In this document: piece by piece, positions 1-7,441 of the stretch
Position numbering within the stretch: position 1 is the stretch's first letter
Layout of the letters: each line of letters opens with the position of its first letter
NCBI RefSeq assembly: GCF_003478035.1
Contig: NZ_QUEP01000022.1
Coordinates: forward strand, 1 to 40,779
Length of the DNA: 40,779 bases
Direction: 5' to 3'
DNA from: Clostridium sp. OF03-18AA
GTDB lineage: Bacteria > Bacillota > Clostridia > Lachnospirales > Lachnospiraceae
Notes under the pieces: model-generated
Databases searched by the model: none
Told to the model about the DNA's origin: nothing
What the model saw: only the letters and a program-made list of their open reading frames with translations
Program-made: the position numbers and the translations under genes

Positions 1-1
1 C

Positions 2-25
2 CCACTTCAAGCGTGAGCTAAGTGG
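2..25 (+). other. Edge hairpin, possibly the end of an IS200/IS605-type element
   Basis: CCACTT (2-7) pairs with AAGTGG (20-25), with an inner AGC/GCT stem around a GTGA loop, so the window opens on an imperfect palindrome. IS200/IS605 elements end in such subterminal hairpins, and TnpB guide RNAs end in one. No tnpB is visible because the sequence starts here, so the assignment is inference. A degraded terminator or a chance palindrome are alternatives. Confidence 0.3.
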
Positions 26-32
26 TGGGAGT

Positions 33-278
33 ATGTCACCAACATTTGTAGGTAATGGACTCGTATTTCCAAGCGGTATTTGGTATGAGGATCCGGAGAA
101 AAGAATAGAAGTTAGTGAATGTAAAAAAGGTCAGACGATATATAGTTACCATTATAAAGCTGAGACCGATGGTGCAAAAAAAGTGATGCGCAGAGCACCG
201 GTGAATCCGGAAACCGCATCCAATGCGTTGAGAAAAACGGATGTTGTTTCAGAAACCGAGGAGCAATGTTTGTCGTAG
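33..278 (+). CDS. Unrecognised short ORF, possibly a 3' fragment
   Basis: This 81-codon frame starts at an ATG just after the edge hairpin and shows no family motif that I recognise. The same frame stays open leftward through the hairpin to the window edge, so it may be the tail of a longer gene or an accidental extension of one. No ribosome site precedes the ATG. The protein is charged and has no membrane segment or signal peptide. It may not be expressed. Confidence 0.2.
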   Translation: MSPTFVGNGLVFPSGIWYEDPEKRIEVSECKKGQTIYSYHYKAETDGAKKVMRRAPVNPETASNALRKTDVVSETEEQCLS

Positions 279-383
279 GCCGGATAAAAATGTGGGCAGA
301 GTCTTTCCTCGCAGTGTAAATAGGCGAGAAATCAAACCACACGAAAGTTTGGCTGAAAACGTCTGGCTTATAACAAAATAAGC

Positions 384-416
384 AAAAACGGCACTGGTTA
401 GAACGGTGCCGTTTTT
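384..416. terminator. Bidirectional intrinsic terminator
   Basis: AAAAACGGCAC (384-394) pairs perfectly with GTGCCGTTTTT (406-416). The A-run on one side and T-run on the other let it stop transcription from both directions. It can end the leftward metallo-hydrolase transcript as well as anything entering from the left edge. Confidence 0.8.
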
Positions 417-501
417 GTTTGCAAATTCTTCAGTTAGATTTTCTTGTTCAATTCGCGATCACAAGGTTAGCGCTTGCATTGCGTTTGCAGACCGGTACAT
501 A

Positions 502-1314
502 CTAAAACTCCATCACAAGCCCCGCATGTAGCTTGTGAACGGATTCTCCTAACGTCTCTTTCAGGAGATCAAAGGCATGATCTCCGGTACAGTGGCCGGT
601 GTAGATTTCAGAAATACCGGTGGAGCGAATCCCTTCGGCGAGGGCAAGGATCTCTGCGTCGGTCTTATTGTAGAGGTGGAAGCCGCCGATCAGGGCTTTT
701 ACTTTTTTATCCGGGAAAGTCGCGGTGACCTCACGGATAATGGTATCGGCGCCGCCGTGGGAACAGCTGTTGAAGATCACAAGGCCGTCCGGTGTGTCGA
801 AGACGAGACTCTGTTCGTGGGAGAAGGAATCCGGCTTCCAACGCCGTTTTTCCTTCAGGTACATGTGCTCCCGGATGCCTTTTTTCTCCAGTCCCGGAGT
901 TTTATGCGGGATCAGATAAACCCCGTCACATGGGGAAAAGTCCCCGGAGACGAGTTTGATCCGGTCCGGATACTTTTTTAACATGCCCTTTGGAATACCG
1001 ATGTATTTCTTGTAATTCCAGACACCTTTGCAGCAGTTTTCTCCGGTAGTTTCCTTAAAATAGAACGGTGCGGACGAATTTACCCTGAAAAATTCCGGAA
1101 TTCCGTCTGCATGGTCGTAGTGCGCGTGGGAGAGAACTCCGAAATCTACGTCTTTCATGTTCAGTCCAAGCACATCAGCATTCTTCAGAAAAAGTCCGGA
1201 TGCCCCGGCATCTAGAAGGATATGTTTCCCATGATATTCAATAAAAATTGATAATCCCCATTCACAGCCGAGATTTTCGGCGGGGATGTTGTCGCTGAGT
1301 ACGGTTGCTTTCAT
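502..1314 (-). CDS. MBL-fold metallo-hydrolase
   Basis: A metallo-beta-lactamase-fold hydrolase of about 270 residues. The zinc-binding motif SHAHYDHADG lies near residue 80. Further conserved metal-site regions are NSCSHGG, about two thirds along, and IGGFHLY with a late GHCTG. This layout fits the group often annotated as 7,8-dihydropterin-6-methyl-4-(beta-D-ribofuranosyl)-aminobenzene-5'-phosphate synthase-like, whose true substrates are mostly unknown. I place the start at 1314 because AAAGGA sits about 9 bases upstream of that ATG; in-frame ATGs further upstream (to 1338) overlap the ribosome site. It has no signal peptide, so it should be cytoplasmic. It is transcribed alone, away from gdpP. 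Confidence 0.85.
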   Translation of the reverse strand: MKATVLSDNIPAENLGCEWGLSIFIEYHGKHILLDAGASGLFLKNADVLGLNMKDVDFGVLSHAHYDHADGIPEFFRVNSSAPFYFKETTGENCCKGVWNYKKYIGIPKGMLKKYPDRIKLVSGDFSPCDGVYLIPHKTPGLEKKGIREHMYLKEKRRWKPDSFSHEQSLVFDTPDGLVIFNSCSHGGADTIIREVTATFPDKKVKALIGGFHLYNKTDAEILALAEGIRSTGISEIYTGHCTGDHAFDLLKETLGESVHKLHAGLVMEF

Positions 1315-1506
1315 AAACATATGTCCTTTCATACACAAAATTTTGGAATTGGTGACTTGTGCTCATACGATCTATCTGTATTTAAGCCATTATATCATAC
1401 TTTTTAATTTCTCAGTAAACAAAAGCGAAAAGACACAGGATATTTTGTATACAGTATAAATATGATAAACACTCAGCAGCCAGCCATGTCCGCCCCAAGC
1501 GGATCA

Positions 1507-1535
1507 TGGACAAATGCCTGTATCTATGGTATACT
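1507..1535 (+). promoter_or_regulatory. Candidate sigma-A promoter of the gdpP operon
   Basis: TGGACA (1507-1512), a 17-base spacer and TATACT (1530-1535), with TG one base before the -10 (extended -10). Transcription would start near 1542, giving a leader of roughly 190 bases before gdpP. Confidence 0.6.
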
Positions 1536-1557
1536 ATCCCCAAAGTCGGTTCTGATA

Positions 1558-1688
1558 CATGGAGAAATTCTGCCTGAATTTCTCCATGCATAAAAAGGCA
1601 CTAACGTGCCAAATGCACACTCGCGCAAGAGGAGTCTATCGCAAGCGACTGCGCTCGGCGCGAGAATGTGCCAAGGCACATTCTTTTT
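1558..1688 (+). promoter_or_regulatory. Structured leader region upstream of gdpP (possible attenuator)
   Basis: Consecutive stems are visible: a perfect 13-bp hairpin (1558-1570 with 1576-1588); GGCAC/GTGCC (1597-1601 with 1606-1610); a long-range CTCGCGC/GCGCGAG pair (1620-1626 with 1658-1664) enclosing a small CAAG-loop stem; and a terminator hairpin at 1664-1683. GGCAC at 1597-1601 could instead pair with GTGCC at 1668-1672 inside the terminator, which allows an alternative fold. Parts of the region recur near 7377 and 15080, so it may instead be a dispersed repeat that landed here. No known riboswitch consensus was recognised. Confidence 0.45.
1664..1688 (+). terminator. Intrinsic terminator before gdpP
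   Basis: GAATGTGCC (1664-1672) pairs perfectly with GGCACATTC (1675-1683) across a two-base AA centre (the real loop will be larger), followed by TTTTT. It lies 48 bases upstream of the gdpP start codon and downstream of the candidate promoter at 1507-1535. Confidence 0.7.
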
Positions 1689-1735
1689 ATGGTCTTGCTA
1701 TGCCCATTTTACCGGGCGGCGGATAGGAGATAAGA

Positions 1736-3775
1736 ATGAAAGATGATAAAAAGGTCAGCCATATTCTGCAGCTTTACCTTCAGTGGCCGGTATTTTTAAC
1801 GGCACTGGTAATTCTTGCGGGAGCTGCGGTCAACCTGATCTCACGCAAGGCGGGACTCGTGATGCTTGCATTTACGGTGATCTACGCGGCGTGTGCCGGA
1901 ACCCTGTATATGTACGGAAAGAAGCGGGCTCTCGGCAGTCTGGTGTCCTTTGCGTCGGCGTACAGCTGGAGTCAGAAACAGCTTATGGCGTCCCTGGAGC
2001 TGCCCTACGCGATCGCGGACACGGATGGTAAGATCCTTTGGATGAACCGCGCCTTTGAGGCGGTGACCAAAGAAGAGAAGAGCGCAGGGAAAAGCCTGAC
2101 AATGCTCTTCAAGGAGATCACAGTGGAATCCCTCGAGAAGATGGAAAATGCGATGGAAGTCCATGTGATCTATGGGGAATCGAAATACCGCGTGAGTATG
2201 AAACGCGTGACGATCCGCCCGGATGAGCTTGCCTCCGGAATCCCGGAGAAGCAGACGGAGCAGCAGATTCTTGCGGTGTATCTCTATGATGAGACAGAGC
2301 TCTATAACTACAAGCAGGCGATCACAGACCAGAAGATGGTCGCGGGCCTGATCTATCTGGACAACTATGATGAGGCGTTAGAGAGTGTCGAGGAAGTCCG
2401 CAGATCGCTCTTAACGGCCCTGATCGACCGAAAGATCAACAAGTACATTTCAGCGGTCAATGGTATCGTAAAGAAACTGGAGAAGGACAAATATTTCTTT
2501 GCGATCAAGCAGTGCTATATGCCGCGCCTGGAAAAAGAGCGGTTTGGACTGCTTGAGGAGGTAAAGACCGTCAATATCGGAAACGAGATGGCGGTGACCT
2601 TAAGTATCGGTATCGGAATGAACGGCGATACCTACAGCCAGAACTATGATTATGCCCGTACAGCAATCGATATGGCCCTCGGCCGTGGCGGTGATCAGGC
2701 GGTAGTAAAATGCGGCCAGAAGATCCAGTATTACGGCGGAAAGGCCCAGCAGTTAGAGAAGACGACCCGTGTCAAGGCCCGCGTCAAAGCCCATGCCCTC
2801 AGGGAGCTTCTTGAGACAAAGGACTGCCTTCTGATTATGGGACATAAGATCGGAGATATCGACTGCTTCGGTGCGGCGATCGGTATGTACCGGATCGCAT
2901 CGGCGCTGAATAAAAAAGCCCACATCGTGATCAATGAGGTGACATCTTCGGTGCGCCCGATGATGGAACGCTTTGAGACGGGTGACTATCCGAAAGATCT
3001 GTTCCTGACCGGAAGTGAAGCCGCAGATATCGTGGATAACAACACAGCGCTTGTCGTTGTGGACGTCAACCGCCCGAGTATCACGGAAGAGCCGGATCTC
3101 TTAAAACTTGTGAAAACGATCGTCGTCATCGACCATCACCGTCAGTCCAGCGAGATCATCACGAACGCGACGCTGTCCTATGTGGAGCCGTATGCATCGT
3201 CTGCCTGTGAGCTGGTTGCGGAGATCTTACAGTACGTCGCGGACAGCATCCGGATCAAATCCCCGGAGGCGGACGCTATGTACGCGGGAATCGTGATCGA
3301 TACGAACAACTTTACAAATCAGGCGGGCGTCCGCACCTTTGAGGCGGCGGCGTTCCTTAGAAGAAACGGAGCGGACGTGACGAGAGTCCGGAAGCTGTTC
3401 CGTGACAGTATGGAGGACTACAAGGCGAGAGCCGAGGCAGTCCGTCAGGCAGAGGTCTATAAGAAATACTTTGCCATCAGCGTGTGCCCGGCAGAGGGCG
3501 TAGAGAGCCCGACAGTAGTAGGCGCACAGGCTGCAAACGAGCTTCTTGACATTGTGGGAATGAAGGCATCTGTCGTTCTTACCCCATATGAAGGCAAGAT
3601 TTATATCAGTGCGAGATCGATCGACGAAGTCAATGTCCAGGTCATGATGGAAAAGCTGGGCGGCGGCGGACACAGAACGATCGCAGGCGCGCAGCTCCCG
3701 GGCGCTACCGTTGAGGAGGCCAAGGAGAAGGTAAAAGGCGTCATCGATATGATGCTGGAGAAAGGAGAAATTTAA
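1736..3775 (+). CDS. gdpP: Cyclic-di-AMP phosphodiesterase GdpP (DHH/DHHA1)
   Basis: GdpP hydrolyses cyclic di-AMP to pApA at the membrane and so sets c-di-AMP levels, affecting potassium balance and cell-wall stress. All expected parts are present in 679 residues: two membrane helices (about 18-36 and 39-61), a PAS domain (about 83-190), a degenerate GGDEF domain (about 200-340), then the DHH/DHHA1 phosphodiesterase. Catalytic motifs are GHKIGDID (369-376), the DHH triad in VIDHHRQ (466-468), the acidic IVIDTNN, and the DHHA1 GGGGH near residue 643. The Mn-binding residues appear intact. The start follows a GGAG-type ribosome site. rplI begins one base after the stop, the usual Firmicutes gdpP-rplI-dnaB order. 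The yybS-like gene often found upstream in other species is absent. Confidence 0.96.
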   Translation: MKDDKKVSHILQLYLQWPVFLTALVILAGAAVNLISRKAGLVMLAFTVIYAACAGTLYMYGKKRALGSLVSFASAYSWSQKQLMASLELPYAIADTDGKILWMNRAFEAVTKEEKSAGKSLTMLFKEITVESLEKMENAMEVHVIYGESKYRVSMKRVTIRPDELASGIPEKQTEQQILAVYLYDETELYNYKQAITDQKMVAGLIYLDNYDEALESVEEVRRSLLTALIDRKINKYISAVNGIVKKLEKDKYFFAIKQCYMPRLEKERFGLLEEVKTVNIGNEMAVTLSIGIGMNGDTYSQNYDYARTAIDMALGRGGDQAVVKCGQKIQYYGGKAQQLEKTTRVKARVKAHALRELLETKDCLLIMGHKIGDIDCFGAAIGMYRIASALNKKAHIVINEVTSSVRPMMERFETGDYPKDLFLTGSEAADIVDNNTALVVVDVNRPSITEEPDLLKLVKTIVVIDHHRQSSEIITNATLSYVEPYASSACELVAEILQYVADSIRIKSPEADAMYAGIVIDTNNFTNQAGVRTFEAAAFLRRNGADVTRVRKLFRDSMEDYKARAEAVRQAEVYKKYFAISVCPAEGVESPTVVGAQAANELLDIVGMKASVVLTPYEGKIYISARSIDEVNVQVMMEKLGGGGHRTIAGAQLPGATVEEAKEKVKGVIDMMLEKGEI

Positions 3776-3776
3776 G

Positions 3777-4223
3777 ATGGAAGTTGTATTATTAGAGGAT
3801 GTGAAGGCACTTGGCAAAAAAGGCCAGGTTGTAAAGGTAAATGACGGATATGCGAGAAACTTTATCCTTCCGAAAAAACTTGGTGTTGAGGCTACATCCA
3901 AGAATTTAAATGACTTAAAACTCCAGAAAGCAAACGCGGAAAAGGTTGCGGCAGAGCAGCTTGCGGAGGCTAAGAAGCTTGCGGAGGAGATCGACAAGAT
4001 GTCCGTTACCGTATCGATCAAAGCCGGTGAAGGCGGACGTGCGTTTGGCTCTGTTTCCACGAAAGAAATCGCTAAAGCGGCGAAAGATCAGTTAAAGCTC
4101 GATATCGACAAGAAGAAGATGGTACTTCCGGAGCCGATCAAGAGCATCGGAAGCTTTGAGGTCCCGATCAAACTTCACAAAGAAGTAACAGCGAGACTCA
4201 GCGTGAAAGTCGTTGAAGCGTAA
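3777..4223 (+). CDS. rplI: 50S ribosomal protein L9
   Basis: L9 binds 23S rRNA near the L1 stalk and helps limit frameshifting. The 148-residue length is typical. The N-terminal signature is clear: [19 protein letters not shown] followed by [16 protein letters not shown] long lysine/alanine-rich connecting helix (about 40-75) then leads to the C-terminal RNA-binding domain with [12 protein letters not shown]. It follows gdpP by one base and its ribosome site (AAAGGAG) lies inside the end of gdpP, so translation is probably coupled. Confidence 0.98.
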   Translation: MEVVLLEDVKALGKKGQVVKVNDGYARNFILPKKLGVEATSKNLNDLKLQKANAEKVAAEQLAEAKKLAEEIDKMSVTVSIKAGEGGRAFGSVSTKEIAKAAKDQLKLDIDKKKMVLPEPIKSIGSFEVPIKLHKEVTARLSVKVVEA

Positions 4224-4229
4224 AAAAAG

Positions 4230-5570
4230 ATGGAAGAAGCGTTAGTAAAGAGAGTCCTGCCGCACAGTATTGAGGCGGAACAGTCGGTGATCGGTTCAAT
4301 GTTAATGGACCGGGATGCGATCATCGCGGCGTCGGAGATCGTGGTTGCGGATGATTTTTATCAGAAACAGTACGGGATCATGTTCGATACCATGGTGGAG
4401 CTGTTCAATGAAGGAAAACCGGTAGACCTGGTCACACTTCAGGACAGACTGAAGGAGAAGGATGTTCCGCCGGAGGTATGCAGTCTGGACTTTGTCCGCG
4501 ATATTCTTGCGACTGTTCCGACCTCGGTAAATGTCCGGTCCTATGCGACGATCGTTCATGAAAAAGCAGTTCTCCGCCGTCTGATCAGGATCAACGAGGA
4601 GATTGCGAACAACTGCTATGCAGGAAAGGACAGCCTGGAGACGATCCTGGCCGACACGGAAAAACAGATCTTTAATCTTCTGGAGAGCCGTGCGTCCGGA
4701 GATTTTGTGCCGATCCGCCAGGTTGCGTTAAATGTTCTCGACAAGATCGAGCAGGCAACCCGGTCAAAATCCACGGTAACGGGTCTTCCGACCGGATTTA
4801 TCGATCTGGATTACCGGATGTCCGGACTTCAGCCGTCGGATCTGATCCTGATTGCGGCCCGACCGTCTATGGGTAAGACTGCATTCGTGTTAAACATTAC
4901 GGATTATATCGCGGTCCGCAGACAGAAGACCTGCCTGATCTTCAGCCTGGAGATGTCGAAGGAACAGCTGGTAAACCGTATGCTTTCCATGGAGTCCAAT
5001 GTGGATTCCCAGAAACTCCGTACCGGTACTCTGACGGATGCTGACTGGGATGCTGTCGTGGAGGGAATCGGGACGATCGGAAGTTCCAAACTTGTCATTG
5101 ATGATACACCTGGTATCTCCATCATGGAGCTGCGTTCCAAATGCCGGAAGGTCAAACTGGAACATGGTCTCGATCTTGTCATGATCGACTATCTGCAGTT
5201 AATGTCGGGAAGCGGAAAGAACGGTGACAACCGCCAGCAGGAGATCTCCGAGATTTCCAGATCCCTGAAGGCGATCGCCAGGGAGCTGAGTGTTCCGGTC
5301 ATCGCCCTGTCCCAGCTGTCGCGTGCCTGTGAGACGAGAACAGACCATCGTCCGATGCTTTCGGACCTTCGAGAGTCCGGAGCTATTGAGCAGGATGCCG
5401 ATGTAGTCATGTTCCTGTACCGTGATGATTACTATAATAAAGATACGGATAATCCGAATACGGCGGAAGTCATTATCGCTAAACAGCGTAACGGCCCGAT
5501 CGGAACGGTATATCTTGGATGGAAACCGGAGCTGACCCGGTTTGTGAATATTGCAAAAGAGCAGCAGTAA
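4230..5570 (+). CDS. dnaB: Replicative DNA helicase DnaB
   Basis: The hexameric 5'-3' helicase of the replication fork. At 446 residues it has normal family length. It has an N-terminal helical domain with the opening PHSIEAEQSVIGSML, a linker, and a RecA-like ATPase with Walker A ARPSMGKTAF (about 208-218), Walker B LVMIDYLQLM, and the DLRESGAIEQDADVV region near the C-terminus. It starts 6 bases after rplI. The bases before the ATG are an A-rich run rather than a good ribosome site, so translation probably depends on coupling to rplI. A strong terminator follows, closing the gdpP-rplI-dnaB operon. No intein is visible. Confidence 0.98.
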   Translation: MEEALVKRVLPHSIEAEQSVIGSMLMDRDAIIAASEIVVADDFYQKQYGIMFDTMVELFNEGKPVDLVTLQDRLKEKDVPPEVCSLDFVRDILATVPTSVNVRSYATIVHEKAVLRRLIRINEEIANNCYAGKDSLETILADTEKQIFNLLESRASGDFVPIRQVALNVLDKIEQATRSKSTVTGLPTGFIDLDYRMSGLQPSDLILIAARPSMGKTAFVLNITDYIAVRRQKTCLIFSLEMSKEQLVNRMLSMESNVDSQKLRTGTLTDADWDAVVEGIGTIGSSKLVIDDTPGISIMELRSKCRKVKLEHGLDLVMIDYLQLMSGSGKNGDNRQQEISEISRSLKAIARELSVPVIALSQLSRACETRTDHRPMLSDLRESGAIEQDADVVMFLYRDDYYNKDTDNPNTAEVIIAKQRNGPIGTVYLGWKPELTRFVNIAKEQQ

Positions 5571-5584
5571 CAGATTGCTGTTTG

Positions 5585-5630
5585 AGCGCCCGTTTTCAAC
5601 TGATCTTCAGATGAAAACGGGCGCTTTTGT
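5585..5630 (+). terminator. Terminator of the gdpP-rplI-dnaB operon
   Basis: AGCGCCCGTTTTCA (5585-5598) pairs perfectly with TGAAAACGGGCGCT (5612-5625), then TTTTGT. It begins 15 bases after the dnaB stop. Confidence 0.85.
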
Positions 5631-5826
5631 CATATTGGGACATGCCTTCACATATATTATTAACGATCTGGTAACTGGTTTGCGTGCAGAGGGCGGTCTG
5701 AGATATGCTGCAGAATCAGAAGGAACAGAGTTGAGAAATCGTTACAGTTTGCGGACAGAAATCTGATCAGCAGAAAATTCTGTATGATGCTGTAATGGGA
5801 AATCATGTGAAAGGAAGAGAACAGCC

Positions 5827-6492
5827 ATGTCAGAAACACATTATCTGATCTCTGATGCCTCGAAAAAGGTTGACGTGGAATCTCATGTACTTCGCTACTG
5901 GGAGGAAGAACTGGAGATGAATATCCCGCGCAACGAGATGGGACATCGGTATTATACGGATTTTCATATTCGTCTTTTTAAGCAGATCAAGGAATTGAAG
6001 GAAAAAGGGTATCAGCTCAAGGCGATCAAGGCGGCACTTGCGAAAACCCTGGATGCGGAGGGAGAATCGGTGGCACCTACAGATATTTTAGAGGAGGATG
6101 TTGCGTCGGCATTGAGAGAATGTGCGGAACAGGAGAAGAAGAATCTGGAGAAGATGGATCCCGGGGAGATCACGGAGCTCATGAACCGGGAGAAGGCGGA
6201 ACAGTTTAAGGATTTCCTCACCCAGATGATTGGACAGGCCATCGAAGAGAACAATGAAAAGCTGAGTCAGGATATCAGCAGGATGGTGAATGATAAGGTG
6301 CTGAAGGAGATCGATTATCTGATGAGGGTAGCGGATGAGCGGGACGAAGAGCGGTTTCGCCAGCTGGACGAGACGATAAGACTCTACCAGAAGGAGAGCA
6401 GGGGGCGGGCGGAAGCTGCGGCGGCAAAGGCGCCGTTTCTGCCATCACTCTTCAGAAAGAAAAAGTTTGGACGCAATGCAAATAAATTGTGA
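5827..6492 (+). CDS. MerR-like helix-turn-helix protein with coiled coil
   Basis: A 221-residue protein. The first about 70 residues form a MerR-type winged helix-turn-helix: recognition features include ESHVLRYWEEE and the wing-like NEMGHRYYTDFHIRLFKQI, followed by LKEKGYQLKAIKAAL. The rest is charged and helical, with a long coiled coil (about 95-200), and ends in a basic tail rich in K, R and N. This resembles Firmicutes proteins annotated as helix-turn-helix/DUF3967 rather than classical ligand-binding MerR regulators. It has no cysteine cluster or effector domain. The ribosome site AAAGGAAGAG precedes the ATG. It is transcribed alone, ending at the bidirectional terminator at 6514-6549. 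The target is unknown; regulation or chromosome organisation are both possible. Confidence 0.75.
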   Translation: MSETHYLISDASKKVDVESHVLRYWEEELEMNIPRNEMGHRYYTDFHIRLFKQIKELKEKGYQLKAIKAALAKTLDAEGESVAPTDILEEDVASALRECAEQEKKNLEKMDPGEITELMNREKAEQFKDFLTQMIGQAIEENNEKLSQDISRMVNDKVLKEIDYLMRVADERDEERFRQLDETIRLYQKESRGRAEAAAAKAPFLPSLFRKKKFGRNANKL

Positions 6493-6513
6493 TGAGGAAG
6501 ATCTGCATAGATC

Positions 6514-6549
6514 AAAAAAGCCGCTGCTCCTTTGGGAACAACGGCTTTT
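6514..6549. terminator. Bidirectional terminator between convergent genes
   Basis: AAAAGCCG (6516-6523) pairs with CGGCTTTT (6542-6549), with an inner TCC/GGA pairing and A- and T-runs on the outer sides. It lies between the MerR-like gene (+) and the ferredoxin gene (-). Confidence 0.7.
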
Positions 6550-6571
6550 ATGTATTGGTTTGCGTTTGTGA

Positions 6572-6742
6572 TCAACCCTCGTTGATTGCGCCTGTCGGAC
6601 AGACACCAGCACAAGTACCGCAGCTGATGCAAGTATCAGCGTCGATTACGTACTGTCCATCTCCCTGAGAAATAGCGTTTACCGGACATTCACCAGCACA
6701 AGTACCGCAGCTAACGCAGCTATCGCTAATTACATATGCCAT
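6572..6742 (-). CDS. 2[4Fe-4S] ferredoxin (56 aa)
   Basis: A clostridial-type low-potential electron carrier. Translating the minus strand from 6742 gives MAYVISDSCVSCGTCAGECP, a middle section with QYVIDADTC, and a second half with ISCGTCAGVCPTGAINEG. Both halves contain the CxxCxxCxxxCP cluster motif, so eight cysteines are available for two [4Fe-4S] clusters, and the internal two-fold repeat is obvious. Length (56 aa) matches classical Clostridium ferredoxins (about 55). The ribosome site GGAGGT lies 9 bases upstream, preceded by a good promoter at 6773-6801. It is monocistronic and is the likely electron donor for cytoplasmic redox enzymes, perhaps including the radical SAM and siroheme proteins in this window (inference). 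Confidence 0.95.
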   Translation of the reverse strand: MAYVISDSCVSCGTCAGECPVNAISQGDGQYVIDADTCISCGTCAGVCPTGAINEG

Positions 6743-6772
6743 GACAAAATACCTCCTTTGTTTATTTCTTTC

Positions 6773-6801
6773 ATTCTATAATAAACAGTCAAATTATTCA
6801 A
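6773..6801 (-). promoter_or_regulatory. Promoter of the ferredoxin gene
   Basis: On the minus strand TTGAAT (6801-6796), a 17-base spacer and TAGAAT (6778-6773). It sits 31 bases upstream of the ferredoxin start. Confidence 0.6.
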
Positions 6802-6854
6802 GGGGTAAATCATGAAAAAAATGTACCTAATGAGGAACAAAAAACCAGTAAATA

Positions 6855-6883
6855 TGCGGTTAGACAGAGATAACTGCGGTTAG
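6855..6883 (+). promoter_or_regulatory. Direct repeat TGCGGTTAG, candidate operator
   Basis: TGCGGTTAG occurs at 6855-6863 and again at 6875-6883, exactly 20 bases apart (about two helical turns). The second copy ends 15 bases before the -35 of the DUF1858 promoter. The position suits an activator or repressor site. No known regulator consensus was matched. Confidence 0.35.
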
Positions 6884-6898
6884 TTTTGCAAAACCTCC

Positions 6899-6927
6899 TT
6901 GCCAAGAAACGAAAAAAGTATTATACT
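6899..6927 (+). promoter_or_regulatory. Promoter of the DUF1858 gene
   Basis: TTGCCA (6899-6904), a 17-base spacer and TATACT (6922-6927). Transcription would begin near 6934, giving a leader of about 90 bases. Confidence 0.6.
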
Positions 6928-7025
6928 CTCGATATGCTGGCATATATGGCGGTACGCTTGTTATGCCGGAAACAATCGTAGAAAATTGCCCTCGGCAGAT
7001 TTCGAAGGTGAAAGGAGGATTTATC

Positions 7026-7232
7026 ATGCAGATTTCAAAAGAAATGCTCATCGGTGAGCTTCTTCAGGTTGATGAAAATATGGCTCAGATCTTAATGGGC
7101 GCTGGAATGCACTGCATCGGATGCCCGTCTTCTCAGATGGAGTCTCTGGAAGAGGCTTGCATGGTTCACGGAATTCCGGTAGAGAAACTTGTAAGTGTGA
7201 TCAACGAATATCTGGCTCAGAAGCAGCAGTAA
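7026..7232 (+). CDS. DUF1858 / hybrid-cluster-associated redox disulfide protein
   Basis: A 68-residue protein of the DUF1858 family (related to TIGR03980, 'hybrid cluster protein-associated redox disulfide domain'). The opening MQISKEMLIGELLQ and the later GAGMHCIGCPSSQMES are typical. The CIGC pair (CxxC) is the presumed redox-active disulfide. I start at 7026 because AAAGGAGG lies about 8 bases upstream; the in-frame ATG at 6963 has no such site. The gene stands alone with its own promoter and is divergent from the ferredoxin gene. The physiological partner is unknown; a role in thiol or cluster redox chemistry is inferred from the family. Confidence 0.85.
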   Translation: MQISKEMLIGELLQVDENMAQILMGAGMHCIGCPSSQMESLEEACMVHGIPVEKLVSVINEYLAQKQQ

Positions 7233-7296
7233 TGTGTAACTGATCGAAAACGATCGGTCTGCTGACTTTGGAAAATATCAGAGAAATGAAAAAAGA

Positions 7297-7339
7297 CTGT
7301 GACACCGGGGAGATCTTCCCGGTGTCACAGCCTTTTTTT
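7297..7339. terminator. Bidirectional terminator after the DUF1858 gene
   Basis: CTGTGACACCGGG (7297-7309) pairs perfectly with CCCGGTGTCACAG (7318-7330), followed by TTTTTTT. An A-run upstream makes it work on the minus strand too, for the convergent mecA transcript. Confidence 0.85.
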
Positions 7340-7343
7340 GATC

Positions 7344-7412
7344 AACAGGAAATTCCGATGGAACTTCCTGTTAATCAAAAAGGCATTGAGTGCCTAAGAT
7401 GCGCACTCGCGC
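7344..7412. repeat. Structured intergenic repeat (relative of 1558-1630)
   Basis: A 12-bp hairpin with one mismatch (7344-7356 with 7360-7372) is followed by AAAAAGGCA, a short TGCC-closing stem and CACTCGCGC (ends 7412). The same order and the words AAAAAGGCA and CACTCGCGC occur upstream of gdpP at 1592-1626. The first hairpin has a similar core (GAAATTC) but different flanks, so the stem is kept while the sequence changes. Confidence 0.55.
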
Positions 7413-7441
7413 GGAGATATACATAAAATATTTCACGGAGA

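Noticed and set aside
577..981. Long plus-strand frame inside the metallo-hydrolase gene
   Set aside because: It is a shadow of the minus-strand MBL gene, lacks a ribosome site and shows no family motifs.
1542..1735. c-di-AMP (ydaO/yuaA) riboswitch upstream of gdpP
   Set aside because: I looked for its conserved segments and did not find them; only generic hairpins and a terminator are present.
3227..4060. 277-codon minus-strand frame across the gdpP-rplI junction
   Set aside because: It is antisense to two certain genes, and the composition is that of a reverse-frame shadow.
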